Source: Saprospiraceae bacterium
Lineage (GTDB): Bacteria; Bacteroidota; Bacteroidia; Chitinophagales; Saprospiraceae
Reading direction: 5' to 3'
Assembly (NCBI GenBank): GCA_041392805.1
Contig: JAWKLJ010000001.1
Location: 2,914,001 to 2,978,000 of the forward strand
Length of the DNA: 64,000 nucleotides
Made by a program: the position numbers and the translations under genes
Shown here: positions 41,398 to 51,173 of the stretch, piece by piece
Numbering within the stretch: the stretch's first letter is position 1
Layout of the letters: the number at the start of each line of letters is the position of its first letter
Notes under the pieces: generated by a model
What the model was told of the DNA's origin: nothing
Databases searched by the model: none
The model's input: only the letters and a program-made list of their open reading frames with translations

Positions 41398-41844
41398 TCA
41401 ATCCCAGACATATTTCCAGGTCCCATCGGCCTGTCTTTGCCAGACGGTGTGAAAGATGCCGGTCGCTTCGATCTTTTTGAGCGAATCCATCGCTTCGTAG
41501 GTGTAAGGGCCATAAGTATAGGCCATATCACCTGAGGCAGCAACGGAGATGAAATCAGGTTTCCAGTCCAGCTTCACATCGGTGTATCGCTGGTTATTTT
41601 GAAAATACGCTTTAATTGCTGTTTTACCTTTATACAATTTATCATTGCGATTAATAACAGCTTCCGCTGCTGCAAAATGTACGAAGGCGTTTTCCAAACC
41701 TTCCTCCCTGGCCATCTTTGCAAAGGCAGCTTCGGCTTGCATAACTTCCGCTTTTAAAGCTTCAAGGGAAGGCCCTTTAGCTGTTTTTCCGCAAGCAAAG
41801 AAAAGCAAGCTAAGCATCCAAAAACTAAGTCGATTATTTCTCAT
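41398..41844 (-). CDS. Lipoprotein with DUF4440/SnoaL-like domain
   Basis: This 148-residue protein has a lipoprotein signal (MRNNRLSFWMLSLLFFACGK; lipobox Cys) and an NTF2-like fold: 'EVMQAEAAFAKMAREEGLENAFVHFAAAEAVINRNDKLYKGKTAIKAYFQNN', 'MAYTYGPYTYEAMDSLKKIEATGIFHTVWQRQADGTWKYVWD'. The DUF4440 group has no single known function; members include ketosteroid-isomerase-like and binding proteins. It sits between a methyltransferase gene and the divergent cytochrome gene. The gap 41156-41397 holds nothing I can call. Confidence 0.85.
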   Translation of the reverse strand: MRNNRLSFWMLSLLFFACGKTAKGPSLEALKAEVMQAEAAFAKMAREEGLENAFVHFAAAEAVINRNDKLYKGKTAIKAYFQNNQRYTDVKLDWKPDFISVAASGDMAYTYGPYTYEAMDSLKKIEATGIFHTVWQRQADGTWKYVWD

Positions 41845-41913
41845 GGCTTAAGCTTTTAAAATTTCCTTATATTGTATGGTCGATTCAACACCTAAAAATA
41901 ATAAATAACCCAC

Positions 41914-44900
41914 ATGAAAAAAGAAATCCAATGGCCTATAAAGGTATTATTACTCTGCATCGTCATCGTAGGTTTTTATAGCTGCAAAAATGCTCCTTTA
42001 GGGGAACCCACATCTTCTCAATCGGAAGATAGAAATATCCGGACAACCGATCCATTATCACCCGCAGAGGAAAGGTTAGGTTTTAAACTCCCCCCAGGGT
42101 TTGAAGTACAATTATTTGCTTCCGAACCGGATATTGGAAAACCCCTCAATATGTCTTTTGATGCAAAAGGCCGGATGTGGGTGACCCAATCCTACGAATA
42201 CCCTTTTCCTGATACGACTGGCGCAGGGAAAGATAAAATCTCCATATTGGAAGACACAAATGGAGACGGTACTGCCGATAAAATTACTGTTTTTGCTGAT
42301 TCTCTCAATATTCCTATTGGCATCCAAGTGGTACCGGGAGGAGTGATTGCGTATAGCATTCCCAATATTTGGTATTTGATGGATCACGATGGGGATGACC
42401 GGGTGGATGAGCGAAAAATACTCTATGCCGGATTTCAATATAAAGATACACATGGAATGGTCAATAACTTTGTCCGCTCCTGGGATGGATGGATTCATGC
42501 CGATCATGGGTTTTCGAATACATCTAGGGTGGCTGGCTCTGACGGAGATACGATCGTGATGACTTCTGGTAATACCTTCCGGTTTAGGATGGATGGAAGC
42601 CGGGTAGAATTCACTACAACGGGACGGGTCAATCCGTATGGGTATGCCTATGATGAGTTGGGTTATACCTATTCTACTGATTGCCATACAAGCCCGGTCT
42701 ATCAATTGGTGCGAGGAGCAGATTATCCGCATTTTGGGAAACAACCCACGGGGATCGGATTTGGGCCGGCTCTCATGAAACACGATTATGGCTCAACGGC
42801 CCTCGCTGGCCTCGACTATTATATTGCGGACCAGTTTCCGGAAGCATTCCAACATAATTTTTATTACGGTGATGTGGTTCTAAGCCGGGTGTCGCGAAGT
42901 AACTTCAAGATGAAAGGGACGACCCCTGTTATTCAGCAAGAAGAAGACTTTATTATCAGCGACGACCCGTGGTTTAGGCCGGTAGATGTCAAATTGGGGC
43001 CAGATGGCGCCCTCTACGTAGCCGATTTCTATAATCGAATTATAGGGCATTATGAAGTGCCGCTGGACCACCCAGGCAGGGATCGACAAAGGGGACGGAT
43101 ATGGCGGATTGTATACACGGGTAAGGATGCCAAAGCCCCAGAAAAATGGGATTACTCAGCAGCTACCTTAAGCGAATTGGCCGATCATCTTCAACATCCC
43201 AATTTGCCTTTGCGAATGGCGATTGCCGATCAAATCGTGGATCGTTTTGGTGCTGAGGCGATCCCCGCTATGCAGAAAATCGTAAAAGACAATGGTCCTA
43301 CTTCTGCCCAAATTCAGGCTTTGTGGATATTGTATCGATTGAATGGATTGGAGCAAGATTTACTACAATTGGCCGCGAATCGGCCCAATGAAACCCTCCA
43401 GGTACATAGCTTGCGAATCATGTTTGAATTAGAAAAACTGCCACCACCTTTACTAGCCGTGGCCGTCTCGCTACTCCAGCATGAAAGCCCACATATCAGG
43501 CGACAAGCTGTTATGGTTATCAGCAAATATCCTTCTCAAAAACATGTTCCGCTATTGCTTACCTTGCTAAAGGAGTCCGACAAGGAGGACACCCATTTTT
43601 ACTATAGCATCCGGCAATCCCTGAGGGATCAAATTCGTGATCTAAAGGTACTCAATTGGGTCAATACCCAAAGTTGGTCGGAAGCAGATGCCCGATTGAT
43701 AGCCGATGTAATGGTTGGGGTGGATGCGGTAGCAGCTGGCCAATTCTTACTTGATCATTTAGCGAAGGTCGCTGAACCCTTAGACGCCAGAAAACGCTAT
43801 ACCACCCATGCCGCCCGCTGGCTACCTGGCAAAGATATGGACAGGCTGGTGGCCGCCTTAACGCCTATTGGGAGGGATTATCCGGATGAAGACTACCCTG
43901 TGTTTTTATCAATGCTGGCTGGTATGGAACAGGCGGCCAAACCCATGGGGCAAAAAGGCCGTGACTGGGCCACCCGTCTGGCGACCAATTTTTTAAACCG
44001 TCCGATTGAGCAATATGCATCCTGGCGAGTGGTCCCGATCGACCGCAAGCCCTACAATGCCAATACCTGGACCCTGCTCGAACCCACAGCAGACAATGCT
44101 ACCGTCTTCCTGAATAGTGGCGGCAGCAATTCCGTTTCCGCCATGCACTCTCCCGTCTTCGAAATGCCAAAAAACCTTAGTTTCACCCTGCGTGGCCGAA
44201 AAAACCCAGCTAGTGAGAACCAAAAGGCTAGTCCACCGACCAACAGCGTAGCACTAATCGACCAAGCCACCGGAAAAGTACTCGCCGCTGGCGAGGTTAC
44301 CGAAGAAAAAACGGATAGGCGTATCACCTGGGCTGATGATAATCATACCGGAAAGCAGGTCTATCTGAGTATCATTGACGGTAGCTCCAACGGGCAGGAG
44401 AACATCGCCATTGGCGCGCTTGAACCTGCGGTGGTTTCCTTTCCAGCGATCAGTCCCGCTACGTGTGTGGAGCGGCAGCGCTTTGCAGCCAGGATGGCAG
44501 CAGATTACGATATACCATCTTTAGCAGCTCCGCTAGCTCAATTGGTAGCGTCCGAATTGGCAGATGTGCAGGTTAGAGATGAAGCGGCAAAAGCTTTAAT
44601 AGCCCTAAAGGACAAAGCGGTTTTCGTCAATATAAAGACCTTATTAGCACAGGATATCCCACTGAAATTAAAAGAATTGTGGTTGCTTAGTCTAAGTAAA
44701 AGCGAACAAGCCGAAGGCAGAGCAATGATTCCTGCTTATATCCAGGACATACCTTATCAATCCCAAAAAGAAGTGGTGATGAATATGGGTGGTTCCAGCG
44801 CAGGCATTAATTTCTTACTAGATGCCGTTGAGGACATCCAAATCAATCCGAGGCTGTTACGGGAACTCCAGGTGGCCGAACGATTGCAGACCAATATGAC

Positions 44901-45423
44901 GGATGCACAAGCACAGCGATACGCGGCACTTCTGCAAGCCGTAGTGCCACCCGCTGAAGATATTGATCAATTAATCAATGATCGCTTACGTGGTTATTCG
45001 GCTAGCAATTTTTCCGTTGATAAAGGGAAAACACACTTCTCGGTATATTGTGGTATCTGCCATAAGGTTGGAGAAGAAGGCGGAAATATTGGCCCACAGC
45101 TTGACGGTGTCGGCAATTGGGGTGCACAAGCTTTGGCTGAAAAGATATTGGACCCCAACCGAAATATCTCCAAGGCCTTTACCATGTATACGGTCAAATT
45201 GAAAGACGGAAGTACAACGGCTGGTTTATTTAGGCGGGAGGAAGGCCAAGTTCTTGTCTTTGCGGATGTACAGGGACAGGAATTTTCTATTGATAAAAAT
45301 GACATAGAAACACAAAAAGCTTCTGCCTATACCCTGATGCCTGCTCAATTTCGTGAAACCATCCCTGAAGAAGACTTCAAAGACTTACTTGCTTATCTTT
45401 TAAACTTAAAATCCACCATCTAA
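41914..45423 (+). CDS. PVC-type haem-binding CxxCH lipoprotein (propeller dehydrogenase, HEAT, cytochrome c)
   Basis: The 1169-residue lipoprotein (lipobox in VGFYSCKN) has an N-terminal sugar/sorbosone-dehydrogenase-like beta-propeller (about 55-400; PPGFEVQLFASEPDIGKPLNMSFDAKGRMWVTQSYEYPFP, GPDGALYVADFYNRIIGHYEV). A HEAT-like helical region (about 420-640) and a beta-rich middle follow. The C-terminal cytochrome c domain has CGICH (Cys1046, Cys1049, His1050) and ends LLAYLLNLKS. This architecture is the PVC-type heme-binding family, common in Bacteroidota and Planctomycetes, and probably oxidises sugars at the outer membrane with electrons passed to the haem. It is followed after 1 bp by a VCBS-repeat gene; the two form an operon. 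Confidence 0.92.
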   Translation: MKKEIQWPIKVLLLCIVIVGFYSCKNAPLGEPTSSQSEDRNIRTTDPLSPAEERLGFKLPPGFEVQLFASEPDIGKPLNMSFDAKGRMWVTQSYEYPFPDTTGAGKDKISILEDTNGDGTADKITVFADSLNIPIGIQVVPGGVIAYSIPNIWYLMDHDGDDRVDERKILYAGFQYKDTHGMVNNFVRSWDGWIHADHGFSNTSRVAGSDGDTIVMTSGNTFRFRMDGSRVEFTTTGRVNPYGYAYDELGYTYSTDCHTSPVYQLVRGADYPHFGKQPTGIGFGPALMKHDYGSTALAGLDYYIADQFPEAFQHNFYYGDVVLSRVSRSNFKMKGTTPVIQQEEDFIISDDPWFRPVDVKLGPDGALYVADFYNRIIGHYEVPLDHPGRDRQRGRIWRIVYTGKDAKAPEKWDYSAATLSELADHLQHPNLPLRMAIADQIVDRFGAEAIPAMQKIVKDNGPTSAQIQALWILYRLNGLEQDLLQLAANRPNETLQVHSLRIMFELEKLPPPLLAVAVSLLQHESPHIRRQAVMVISKYPSQKHVPLLLTLLKESDKEDTHFYYSIRQSLRDQIRDLKVLNWVNTQSWSEADARLIADVMVGVDAVAAGQFLLDHLAKVAEPLDARKRYTTHAARWLPGKDMDRLVAALTPIGRDYPDEDYPVFLSMLAGMEQAAKPMGQKGRDWATRLATNFLNRPIEQYASWRVVPIDRKPYNANTWTLLEPTADNATVFLNSGGSNSVSAMHSPVFEMPKNLSFTLRGRKNPASENQKASPPTNSVALIDQATGKVLAAGEVTEEKTDRRITWADDNHTGKQVYLSIIDGSSNGQENIAIGALEPAVVSFPAISPATCVERQRFAARMAADYDIPSLAAPLAQLVASELADVQVRDEAAKALIALKDKAVFVNIKTLLAQDIPLKLKELWLLSLSKSEQAEGRAMIPAYIQDIPYQSQKEVVMNMGGSSAGINFLLDAVEDIQINPRLLRELQVAERLQTNMTDAQAQRYAALLQAVVPPAEDIDQLINDRLRGYSASNFSVDKGKTHFSVYCGICHKVGEEGGNIGPQLDGVGNWGAQALAEKILDPNRNISKAFTMYTVKLKDGSTTAGLFRREEGQVLVFADVQGQEFSIDKNDIETQKASAYTLMPAQFRETIPEEDFKDLLAYLLNLKSTI

Positions 45424-45424
45424 T

Positions 45425-46609
45425 ATGTCAAGCCAAATCAGATTTTCTACTATTTCACTATTGTTTTTGGCTATTTTTTGCCTTCGATGCAGTGTACCTG
45501 CCACGACCACCGAAAAAAGCCAGCCAAGCTTTAAGAAAGAAGTCATTTATAGCACCTTCATTTCGGAGGGGGCCAATGCGGCCGATGTAGATAAGGATGG
45601 TGATCTGGATATATTGGCCGGACACTATTGGTTCGAAGCGCCAGATTGGCAAACTCACGAGATTCGCCAACCAGAAACTTTTGATTATACCACTGGCTAT
45701 AGTCATTCTTTTTTGAATTTCACGATGGATGTCAACCAGGATGGATGGGAAGATTTTATCTGTTTTGATTTTCCGGGTGCGGGGGTCTATTGGTATGAAA
45801 ACCCGAAAGGAGCAGATCAGCATTGGAAGGAATACCTCATCGATTCTATGGCTTGTAATGAATCGCCTATGACCGTCGACCTGGATGGAGACGGCCGCCT
45901 TGAACTCATGTTTGGCAACCGAATCCGAGGAGAGATGATGTGGTTTCAGCCCCCAGCCAAAGTGGGAGATACCACTTGGGTAGGTCGGGCCATTGGCCTA
46001 CCACAGGAAGAAGGCACACGCCAGTTTTCCCATGGTTTAGGCTGGGGAGACATCAATGGAGATGGGATCAAAGACATCATCGTCAGAGAAGGTTGGTGGG
46101 AGGTTCCCAAAGATTTATCCGCTTTTCCCTGGACTTTTCATCCGGCGGATTTAGGCTTGCCTTGCTCCCAGATGTATGCTTATGACTTTGATCAGGACGG
46201 TGACCAAGATGTGCTTTCTGCTTCTGCGCATGCCTACGGCGTCTGGTGGCATGAGCAAATCCAGGAAGAAGGCGCTATCGCCTTCCGTCGCCACCTGATC
46301 GACACCTCTTTTTCTCAAACCCATGGTGTAGCGATGCTCGACCTCAATGGTGATAATCAACCTGATTTTGTGACGGGAAAACGCTTTTTCGCTCATCAGG
46401 GCAAAGATCCTGGCGGCCTGGAGCCCGCCGTCATCTACTGGTTTGAGCTCACCCACGGGGAAGACAAGACTCCAACCTGGGTGCGCCATACCATTGACGA
46501 AGATTCAGGAATTGGTATACATGTGGTAGCTAAGGATCTCAATGGAGATGGGAAAACAGATATCCTAAATGGCAATAAAAAGGGGGTGATTGTGTTTTGG
46601 GGGCAGTGA
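45425..46609 (+). CDS. VCBS/FG-GAP repeat lipoprotein
   Basis: This 394-residue protein has a lipoprotein signal (LLFLAIFCLRCSV) and repeated FG-GAP/VCBS blades with calcium-type Dx(D/N)xDG loops: VDKDGDLDILAG, VNQDGWEDFI, VDLDGDGRLELMFGN, INGDGIKDIIV, FDQDGDQDVLSAS, LNGDNQPDFVTG and LNGDGKTDILNG. The fold is an integrin-like seven-bladed propeller. It begins one base after the stop of the PVC-type cytochrome lipoprotein, so the two are translationally coupled and probably act together on the cell surface. No catalytic residues can be assigned. Confidence 0.9.
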   Translation: MSSQIRFSTISLLFLAIFCLRCSVPATTTEKSQPSFKKEVIYSTFISEGANAADVDKDGDLDILAGHYWFEAPDWQTHEIRQPETFDYTTGYSHSFLNFTMDVNQDGWEDFICFDFPGAGVYWYENPKGADQHWKEYLIDSMACNESPMTVDLDGDGRLELMFGNRIRGEMMWFQPPAKVGDTTWVGRAIGLPQEEGTRQFSHGLGWGDINGDGIKDIIVREGWWEVPKDLSAFPWTFHPADLGLPCSQMYAYDFDQDGDQDVLSASAHAYGVWWHEQIQEEGAIAFRRHLIDTSFSQTHGVAMLDLNGDNQPDFVTGKRFFAHQGKDPGGLEPAVIYWFELTHGEDKTPTWVRHTIDEDSGIGIHVVAKDLNGDGKTDILNGNKKGVIVFWGQ

Positions 46610-46611
46610 GA

Positions 46612-46636
46612 GATGTCGGTGAAAAACACCGACATC
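46612..46636. terminator. Hairpin between convergent genes
   Basis: GATGTCGGTG (46612-46621), the loop AAAAA, and CACCGACATC (46627-46636). The related sequence CATCCGCCTGGTTT occurs twice just downstream (46634 and 46682 regions). Confidence 0.65.
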
Positions 46637-46710
46637 CGCCTGGTTTGGTGGGAAATCTACCTGTCGGTAGACCGGCACCAACATCCGCCTGGTTTTTCGC
46701 AGATTCGGCG

Positions 46711-49700
46711 TTAGAAAATAAGCGCAGCTAACTTCAATGCAGCAAAAGCCAGGGCGGCGAAAGCAGTAACAGCCATCAGGGCACTCGCACTGGTTAGCAG
46801 GAGGTATGGCTTTCGCCCGGGGAAGGCAGGCTCCACGCTATGCTGGGCAACAGGCGCGCCCTCCCATGTCGAAATCGCCCATACTTTGATCCCATTCGCA
46901 ACTACCAATAAGGCCGGAATCAAGGCCAGGATAATGATGGTCACCATCAGCAGTCCAAAAGCCACGGAGATAGCCATGGGAATAAGCAACTGCGCACCCT
47001 GGCTTTTCTCTAACAGAATAGGACCTAGCCCAGCAATAGTGGTCACCGAAGTGAGTATAATTGGCCGGAATCGGGATAAGCCTGATGCTAATAACGCCTC
47101 TTCAAAAGTATTCCCCTCTCTTATTTTATCATTGAAGGTGGTGACGAATACCAGGGCATCATTTACCAAAATGCCTATCAAAGCCGTAAAGCCAAGCAAA
47201 GAGACCATGCTGAGCGGGGTATTCATCCAATAATGGCCCCAGCCTACACCGACAAAGCCAAAGGGAATGAGCGCAAAAATGATAAGCGTCTGGCTCACCG
47301 ATTTGAAGGTCAGCAAAATGATAAAAAAGATACCTAGCATAATCATACCGATGGTGCGAATCAAGGTTTTCATCGTTTTTGCTTGTTCCCTGCTTTCGCC
47401 GCCATATTTAATAGAAACGGAAGGATATTTTGCTAGAATGGGTGGCAAAATCACCTCCTGAATCTCTTGCTGCACACCCGAAACCGAGACATTATCATCG
47501 ACAATTTCGGCTTCCAGATTGACTTCTCTTTGTCCGTCCAGGTGATTGATACTAATCACTCCTCTTTCGATAGCAAAAGTGGCAATTTCTTTCAGCGGAA
47601 CAGCCAAACCCTTCGCCGTTCGAATGTGCATATTAGCGAGGTAGTTTACATCCGAACGGTCATTGGCTTGGTAACGGACCCATACCTTGACTTCATCCAC
47701 GCCTCTTTGCAAGCGTTGCACCTCGGCGCCAAAGAAACCTTGTCGAACTTGGCGGATGACTTCGCCCAGGGTCAGGCCCAGGTTATAAGCTTTGGGTTTT
47801 AGTTCAATATCGATCTCCTTGAGGCCTTCCAAATTATTGTTGGTGACGTCCCTCAGGTCTGTCATTTTTTTTAATTGTGCTTCGATTTCGACCGTGGCTT
47901 TTTCGAGTTCATCATAATCGCTGCCGAGGATGGAGAGGTCTACGGGTTTTCCAAAGGCACTGCGCACTCTATATTGCAAGGTTTCTGCTTCGTAGATAGG
48001 CCCGACTTTTTCTCGTAGAATGGCGGTCAGGTCGCGGGCAGTCAAGGATTCCCGATATTCATTTCCGATCAAAGAGATAGCGATCAGACCTTGGTTTGAA
48101 GTCGGCCCGAGGCTCTTTTCGATCTTCAAAAACAGTTGTTTTTCTCCATTGTACAGGCTATCACTATAGGCTTTGCTCAATTCCCAAGCCGCCGTTTCTA
48201 TTCTATTGAGCACCGTAAGGGTTAACTCCTCCCTTGCGCCAGCCGGAAGCCTCAATTCCACCGTAAAACGTTCACTGGGCACAGAAGGGAAAAAGGTACT
48301 TCGAAGCAGTCCACCCTGGAAAGCCCCCACTACAATAGCCAAGCTCGCTATACAAATCGCAATCATGACGAGACTGTTGTTCATAGCGAATCGCAGCACA
48401 GGCAGATAAGCTTTATCCCGGAGGAAATCCATGCCGCCATTTAACCAGATTATCAAGGGATTGGGCTTTGCGCCATTCTTTTTCAGGGCTTTGGAATGTG
48501 CCACATGAGCTGGGAGGATTAAAATGCCTTCCAATAGCGAAAAACTGAGGCTGAAAATGACAACAATTGCCAATTCAATTCCAAATTCCCCCAAACTACC
48601 GTCGACAAAAAAGAAGCCGGAGAACGCAACGATGGTGGTAATAATGGCCGCAAAAACAGCAGGTAGGACTTCCAGGGTGCCTTCCAGGGCCGCCTGCATA
48701 GGCGCCATGCCATTTTCATACTTTTGGAAAATATTCTCTGCAATGACAATCCCATCGTCGACCAGAATACCTACCACTATAATCATCCCAAACAAGGACA
48801 TCATGTTGATGGTTATCCCGAGCAAATCGGCAAAAATGAACATGCCGGCAAAAGAAATAGGAATGGAAAGCGCTACCCAAAAAGCTAATCGCCAATTCAA
48901 GAAAAAAGCCAATAGTACCAGTACTAACACAAAACCGATAACCCCGTTATCTACCATCAGTTGGATGCGCTCATTTAGTGGTTCGGAGGCATCCTGTATC
49001 ATGGTGGCTTTAAGGACGGAATGGCTTTTGTTAAAGCCAGCAATGTAATCGCGAACTTTTTCCGTTACCTCCAGCATATCTTCTTGTAAGGTGTGCTGAA
49101 CCGTCACAATAACTGCCGCATCGCCATTCATATAAGATCGACTGGGTACGTCCGCCCATTGATTGGTAATATCTGCTACCTGGTATAAGCGGATGACGCC
49201 TCCATCCGGATTGGTTTGTATGACAATATCCTGTAGGTCTTCGGCCTGGTATGCTTTATTTCTGGCACGAATCAACAACTCTTCGCGCTCCGCCTTGATT
49301 TTTCCGCCCGTGACCTCCAGGTTGGCTCCACGGACCATATTCACCGCCTGGTCGAAACTTAGTTGGTATTTGCGAAGGTCCCTTTCTCTAAAGTTGATCG
49401 CAATCTCCTCTTCCGGAAAACCTTGAATCGCAACCCGGGAAATCCCGGGAATAGCCAACAGTTCATTTTCCACCTGACGTGAAAAGTTCTTGAGTGTTCG
49501 AAGATCAACAGACCCCGTCAAAGAGAAGCTGATGGCAAAACCTAGTCTTTCTTCCTTCTTGATGATCGGTGGCTCCATACCTATCGGAAAAGAACTCACG
49601 CCATCCACTGCGTTTTTCACATCCCTTAAAACCAAATCGGTATCAAAGCCTTTTAAGACCTCTATCGTGACTAAACCTGCGTTTTCTATACTGGTGGATG

Positions 49701-49944
49701 TTGTTCTTTCTATCCCATTCACCCCTTTTAAGTTTTCTTCAATTTTGGTAATAATGCCTTCTTCTACTTCCTCAGGTGAGGAGCCGGGGTAAACGACTTG
49801 GATGGTAATCATTCTACTCTCCAACTCGGGTAAGAGGGTTGTTTTAATACTAGAATACCCAAAGAACCCTAAAATAAACAAGCCTACCATTAGCGTATTG
49901 CCAACGATTGGGTTCGCTATAAAGTATTTAATGATTCTAGTCAC
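46711..49944 (-). CDS. RND-family multidrug efflux permease (HAE1/AcrB type)
   Basis: This inner-membrane RND transporter has twelve hydrophobic helices. Conserved features are IIKYFIANPIVGNTLMVGLFILGFFGYSS at the N-terminus, PGSSPEEVE in the porter, the proton-relay segment GILVDDGIVIAENIFQKYE with paired aspartates in TM4, and the second-half FTALIGILVNDALVFVTTFND. The start GTG at 49944 overlaps the stop of the adaptor gene (GTGACTAG) and gives the usual RND N-terminus. An ATG at 49995 would add 17 residues inside the adaptor frame. It exports toxic compounds together with the adaptor encoded upstream. No outer-membrane TolC gene is adjacent, so it must use one from elsewhere. Confidence 0.92.
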   Translation of the reverse strand: MTRIIKYFIANPIVGNTLMVGLFILGFFGYSSIKTTLLPELESRMITIQVVYPGSSPEEVEEGIITKIEENLKGVNGIERTTSTSIENAGLVTIEVLKGFDTDLVLRDVKNAVDGVSSFPIGMEPPIIKKEERLGFAISFSLTGSVDLRTLKNFSRQVENELLAIPGISRVAIQGFPEEEIAINFRERDLRKYQLSFDQAVNMVRGANLEVTGGKIKAEREELLIRARNKAYQAEDLQDIVIQTNPDGGVIRLYQVADITNQWADVPSRSYMNGDAAVIVTVQHTLQEDMLEVTEKVRDYIAGFNKSHSVLKATMIQDASEPLNERIQLMVDNGVIGFVLVLVLLAFFLNWRLAFWVALSIPISFAGMFIFADLLGITINMMSLFGMIIVVGILVDDGIVIAENIFQKYENGMAPMQAALEGTLEVLPAVFAAIITTIVAFSGFFFVDGSLGEFGIELAIVVIFSLSFSLLEGILILPAHVAHSKALKKNGAKPNPLIIWLNGGMDFLRDKAYLPVLRFAMNNSLVMIAICIASLAIVVGAFQGGLLRSTFFPSVPSERFTVELRLPAGAREELTLTVLNRIETAAWELSKAYSDSLYNGEKQLFLKIEKSLGPTSNQGLIAISLIGNEYRESLTARDLTAILREKVGPIYEAETLQYRVRSAFGKPVDLSILGSDYDELEKATVEIEAQLKKMTDLRDVTNNNLEGLKEIDIELKPKAYNLGLTLGEVIRQVRQGFFGAEVQRLQRGVDEVKVWVRYQANDRSDVNYLANMHIRTAKGLAVPLKEIATFAIERGVISINHLDGQREVNLEAEIVDDNVSVSGVQQEIQEVILPPILAKYPSVSIKYGGESREQAKTMKTLIRTIGMIMLGIFFIILLTFKSVSQTLIIFALIPFGFVGVGWGHYWMNTPLSMVSLLGFTALIGILVNDALVFVTTFNDKIREGNTFEEALLASGLSRFRPIILTSVTTIAGLGPILLEKSQGAQLLIPMAISVAFGLLMVTIIILALIPALLVVANGIKVWAISTWEGAPVAQHSVEPAFPGRKPYLLLTSASALMAVTAFAALAFAALKLAALIF

Positions 49945-51076
49945 GTATTTCGTTCCGTTGTTTAGGAATAACCTTTTGGCCTTCGAATAAGCCATCCGGC
50001 GAGCTGCTGACTACCCAGGTTGCTGCAGCTAAATTAGTAACATACACCTGTTCGTTATCTCGTCTTTCAATGGCCAAATGAAACAAATGGATAATGGAAT
50101 CTTCCACCGTAAAAACATATTCCTGATTGACGATAATATCCTTGGGTAAACTAACTGCCTGGGCTAAGGGTATCCCCTCTATATGGCCTTGTAAGAACAT
50201 GCCTTCTTTTAATTCCTTCCCGCTTATTTCAATAAACACGGGAACATTCTGTGTGAAAGGATCAATTTGGTTGCTGATGCGCCGGACGGTGCCTTTCCAC
50301 TGAATGGCTGCCGCATCTGAATACAACAGGGCCCTGTTACCTACCTTTATGTAAGGCAAATCGACCTCAGCAATTGGCGTTTCTAATTCAAAAAGAGACG
50401 TATTGATCATCGCCCCCAGGGGTTGGCCAGGGTTCACCATCGTTCCGGGGAAAGTATTGGCTTGGGTGATGGCCCCTGTAAAGGGCGAATAGATTTTAAA
50501 ATCAGTCAGGTTTGCTTCCAGGCTTTTGATGGAATAATACAATTGTTGGATATTTTTGGAAGCCACAAAGTATTTTTCTTGTTCATTGCTGATTGAAGGT
50601 AGTGCTTGTATCGGTTTCTCCACTTCAAAGGCATCTAAATAAGCTTGCCATTTCTCGTAAGCATCCGGGTAGTCCAGCTTTAAATCAGGAATGATCAGGG
50701 TAAGGAGGTGAAGCAATTGGCTCCGTTGAGCATGGAGATTGTACATGGCTTTACGCTGGTCAATATCGAAAAGCAGTTCTCCTTTTTGCACATAAGTACC
50801 TTCTTTTAACACCTTGGAGGAGGGTAGCAAAATACCGGACACATTGGCAAAAAAATTAACCTTCTCCGCCGCGACCAATCGTCCATCTATAGGTATTTTA
50901 TGGGCTGTCTCTTCGGCTAAAAACTGTTGGACGACTACTTCCCGAAGTCGCTCCTGCTGCTCAGCCAAAGCAGCTAAGGGCTTTTTTTGATTCACCAAAA
51001 TCCGGTATCCTATCATCCCAATGAATAGCGTCACAAAGGTCAGGAGAATAGACATTACCCATTTTCTTGTATCCAT
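49937..51076 (-). CDS. RND efflux periplasmic adaptor (HlyD/MFP family)
   Basis: This 379-residue membrane fusion protein has an N-terminal anchor (WVMSILLTFVTLFIGMIGYRILV). The lipoyl and hairpin region is split: GRLVAAEKVNFFANVSGILLPSSKVLKEGTYVQKGELLFDIDQRKAMYNLHAQRSQLL, then IYSPFTGAITQANTFPGTMVNPGQPLGAMI. A beta-barrel domain (VGNRALLYSDAAAIQWKGTVRRISNQID) follows. It joins the RND permease to an outer-membrane channel. The gene overlaps the permease start by 8 bp, so the two are coupled. A -7-like TACCTTTG lies about 60 bp upstream (51145-51138, minus strand) without a good -33 box. Confidence 0.9.
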   Translation of the reverse strand: MDTRKWVMSILLTFVTLFIGMIGYRILVNQKKPLAALAEQQERLREVVVQQFLAEETAHKIPIDGRLVAAEKVNFFANVSGILLPSSKVLKEGTYVQKGELLFDIDQRKAMYNLHAQRSQLLHLLTLIIPDLKLDYPDAYEKWQAYLDAFEVEKPIQALPSISNEQEKYFVASKNIQQLYYSIKSLEANLTDFKIYSPFTGAITQANTFPGTMVNPGQPLGAMINTSLFELETPIAEVDLPYIKVGNRALLYSDAAAIQWKGTVRRISNQIDPFTQNVPVFIEISGKELKEGMFLQGHIEGIPLAQAVSLPKDIIVNQEYVFTVEDSIIHLFHLAIERRDNEQVYVTNLAAATWVVSSSPDGLFEGQKVIPKQRNEIRD

Positions 51077-51173
51077 ATTAGGTCGTTAAAAGCGCTCAGA
51101 GCATGATTGACCCAATGATAAGGCTAAATTTTAATTGCAAAGGTATTCTTCTGCGACATTTTTTGCACGCTAA

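Noticed and set aside
49945..49995. ATG start for the RND permease at 49995
   Set aside because: It lies deep inside the adaptor gene; the GTG at 49944 gives a normal RND N-terminus and a stop-start overlap.
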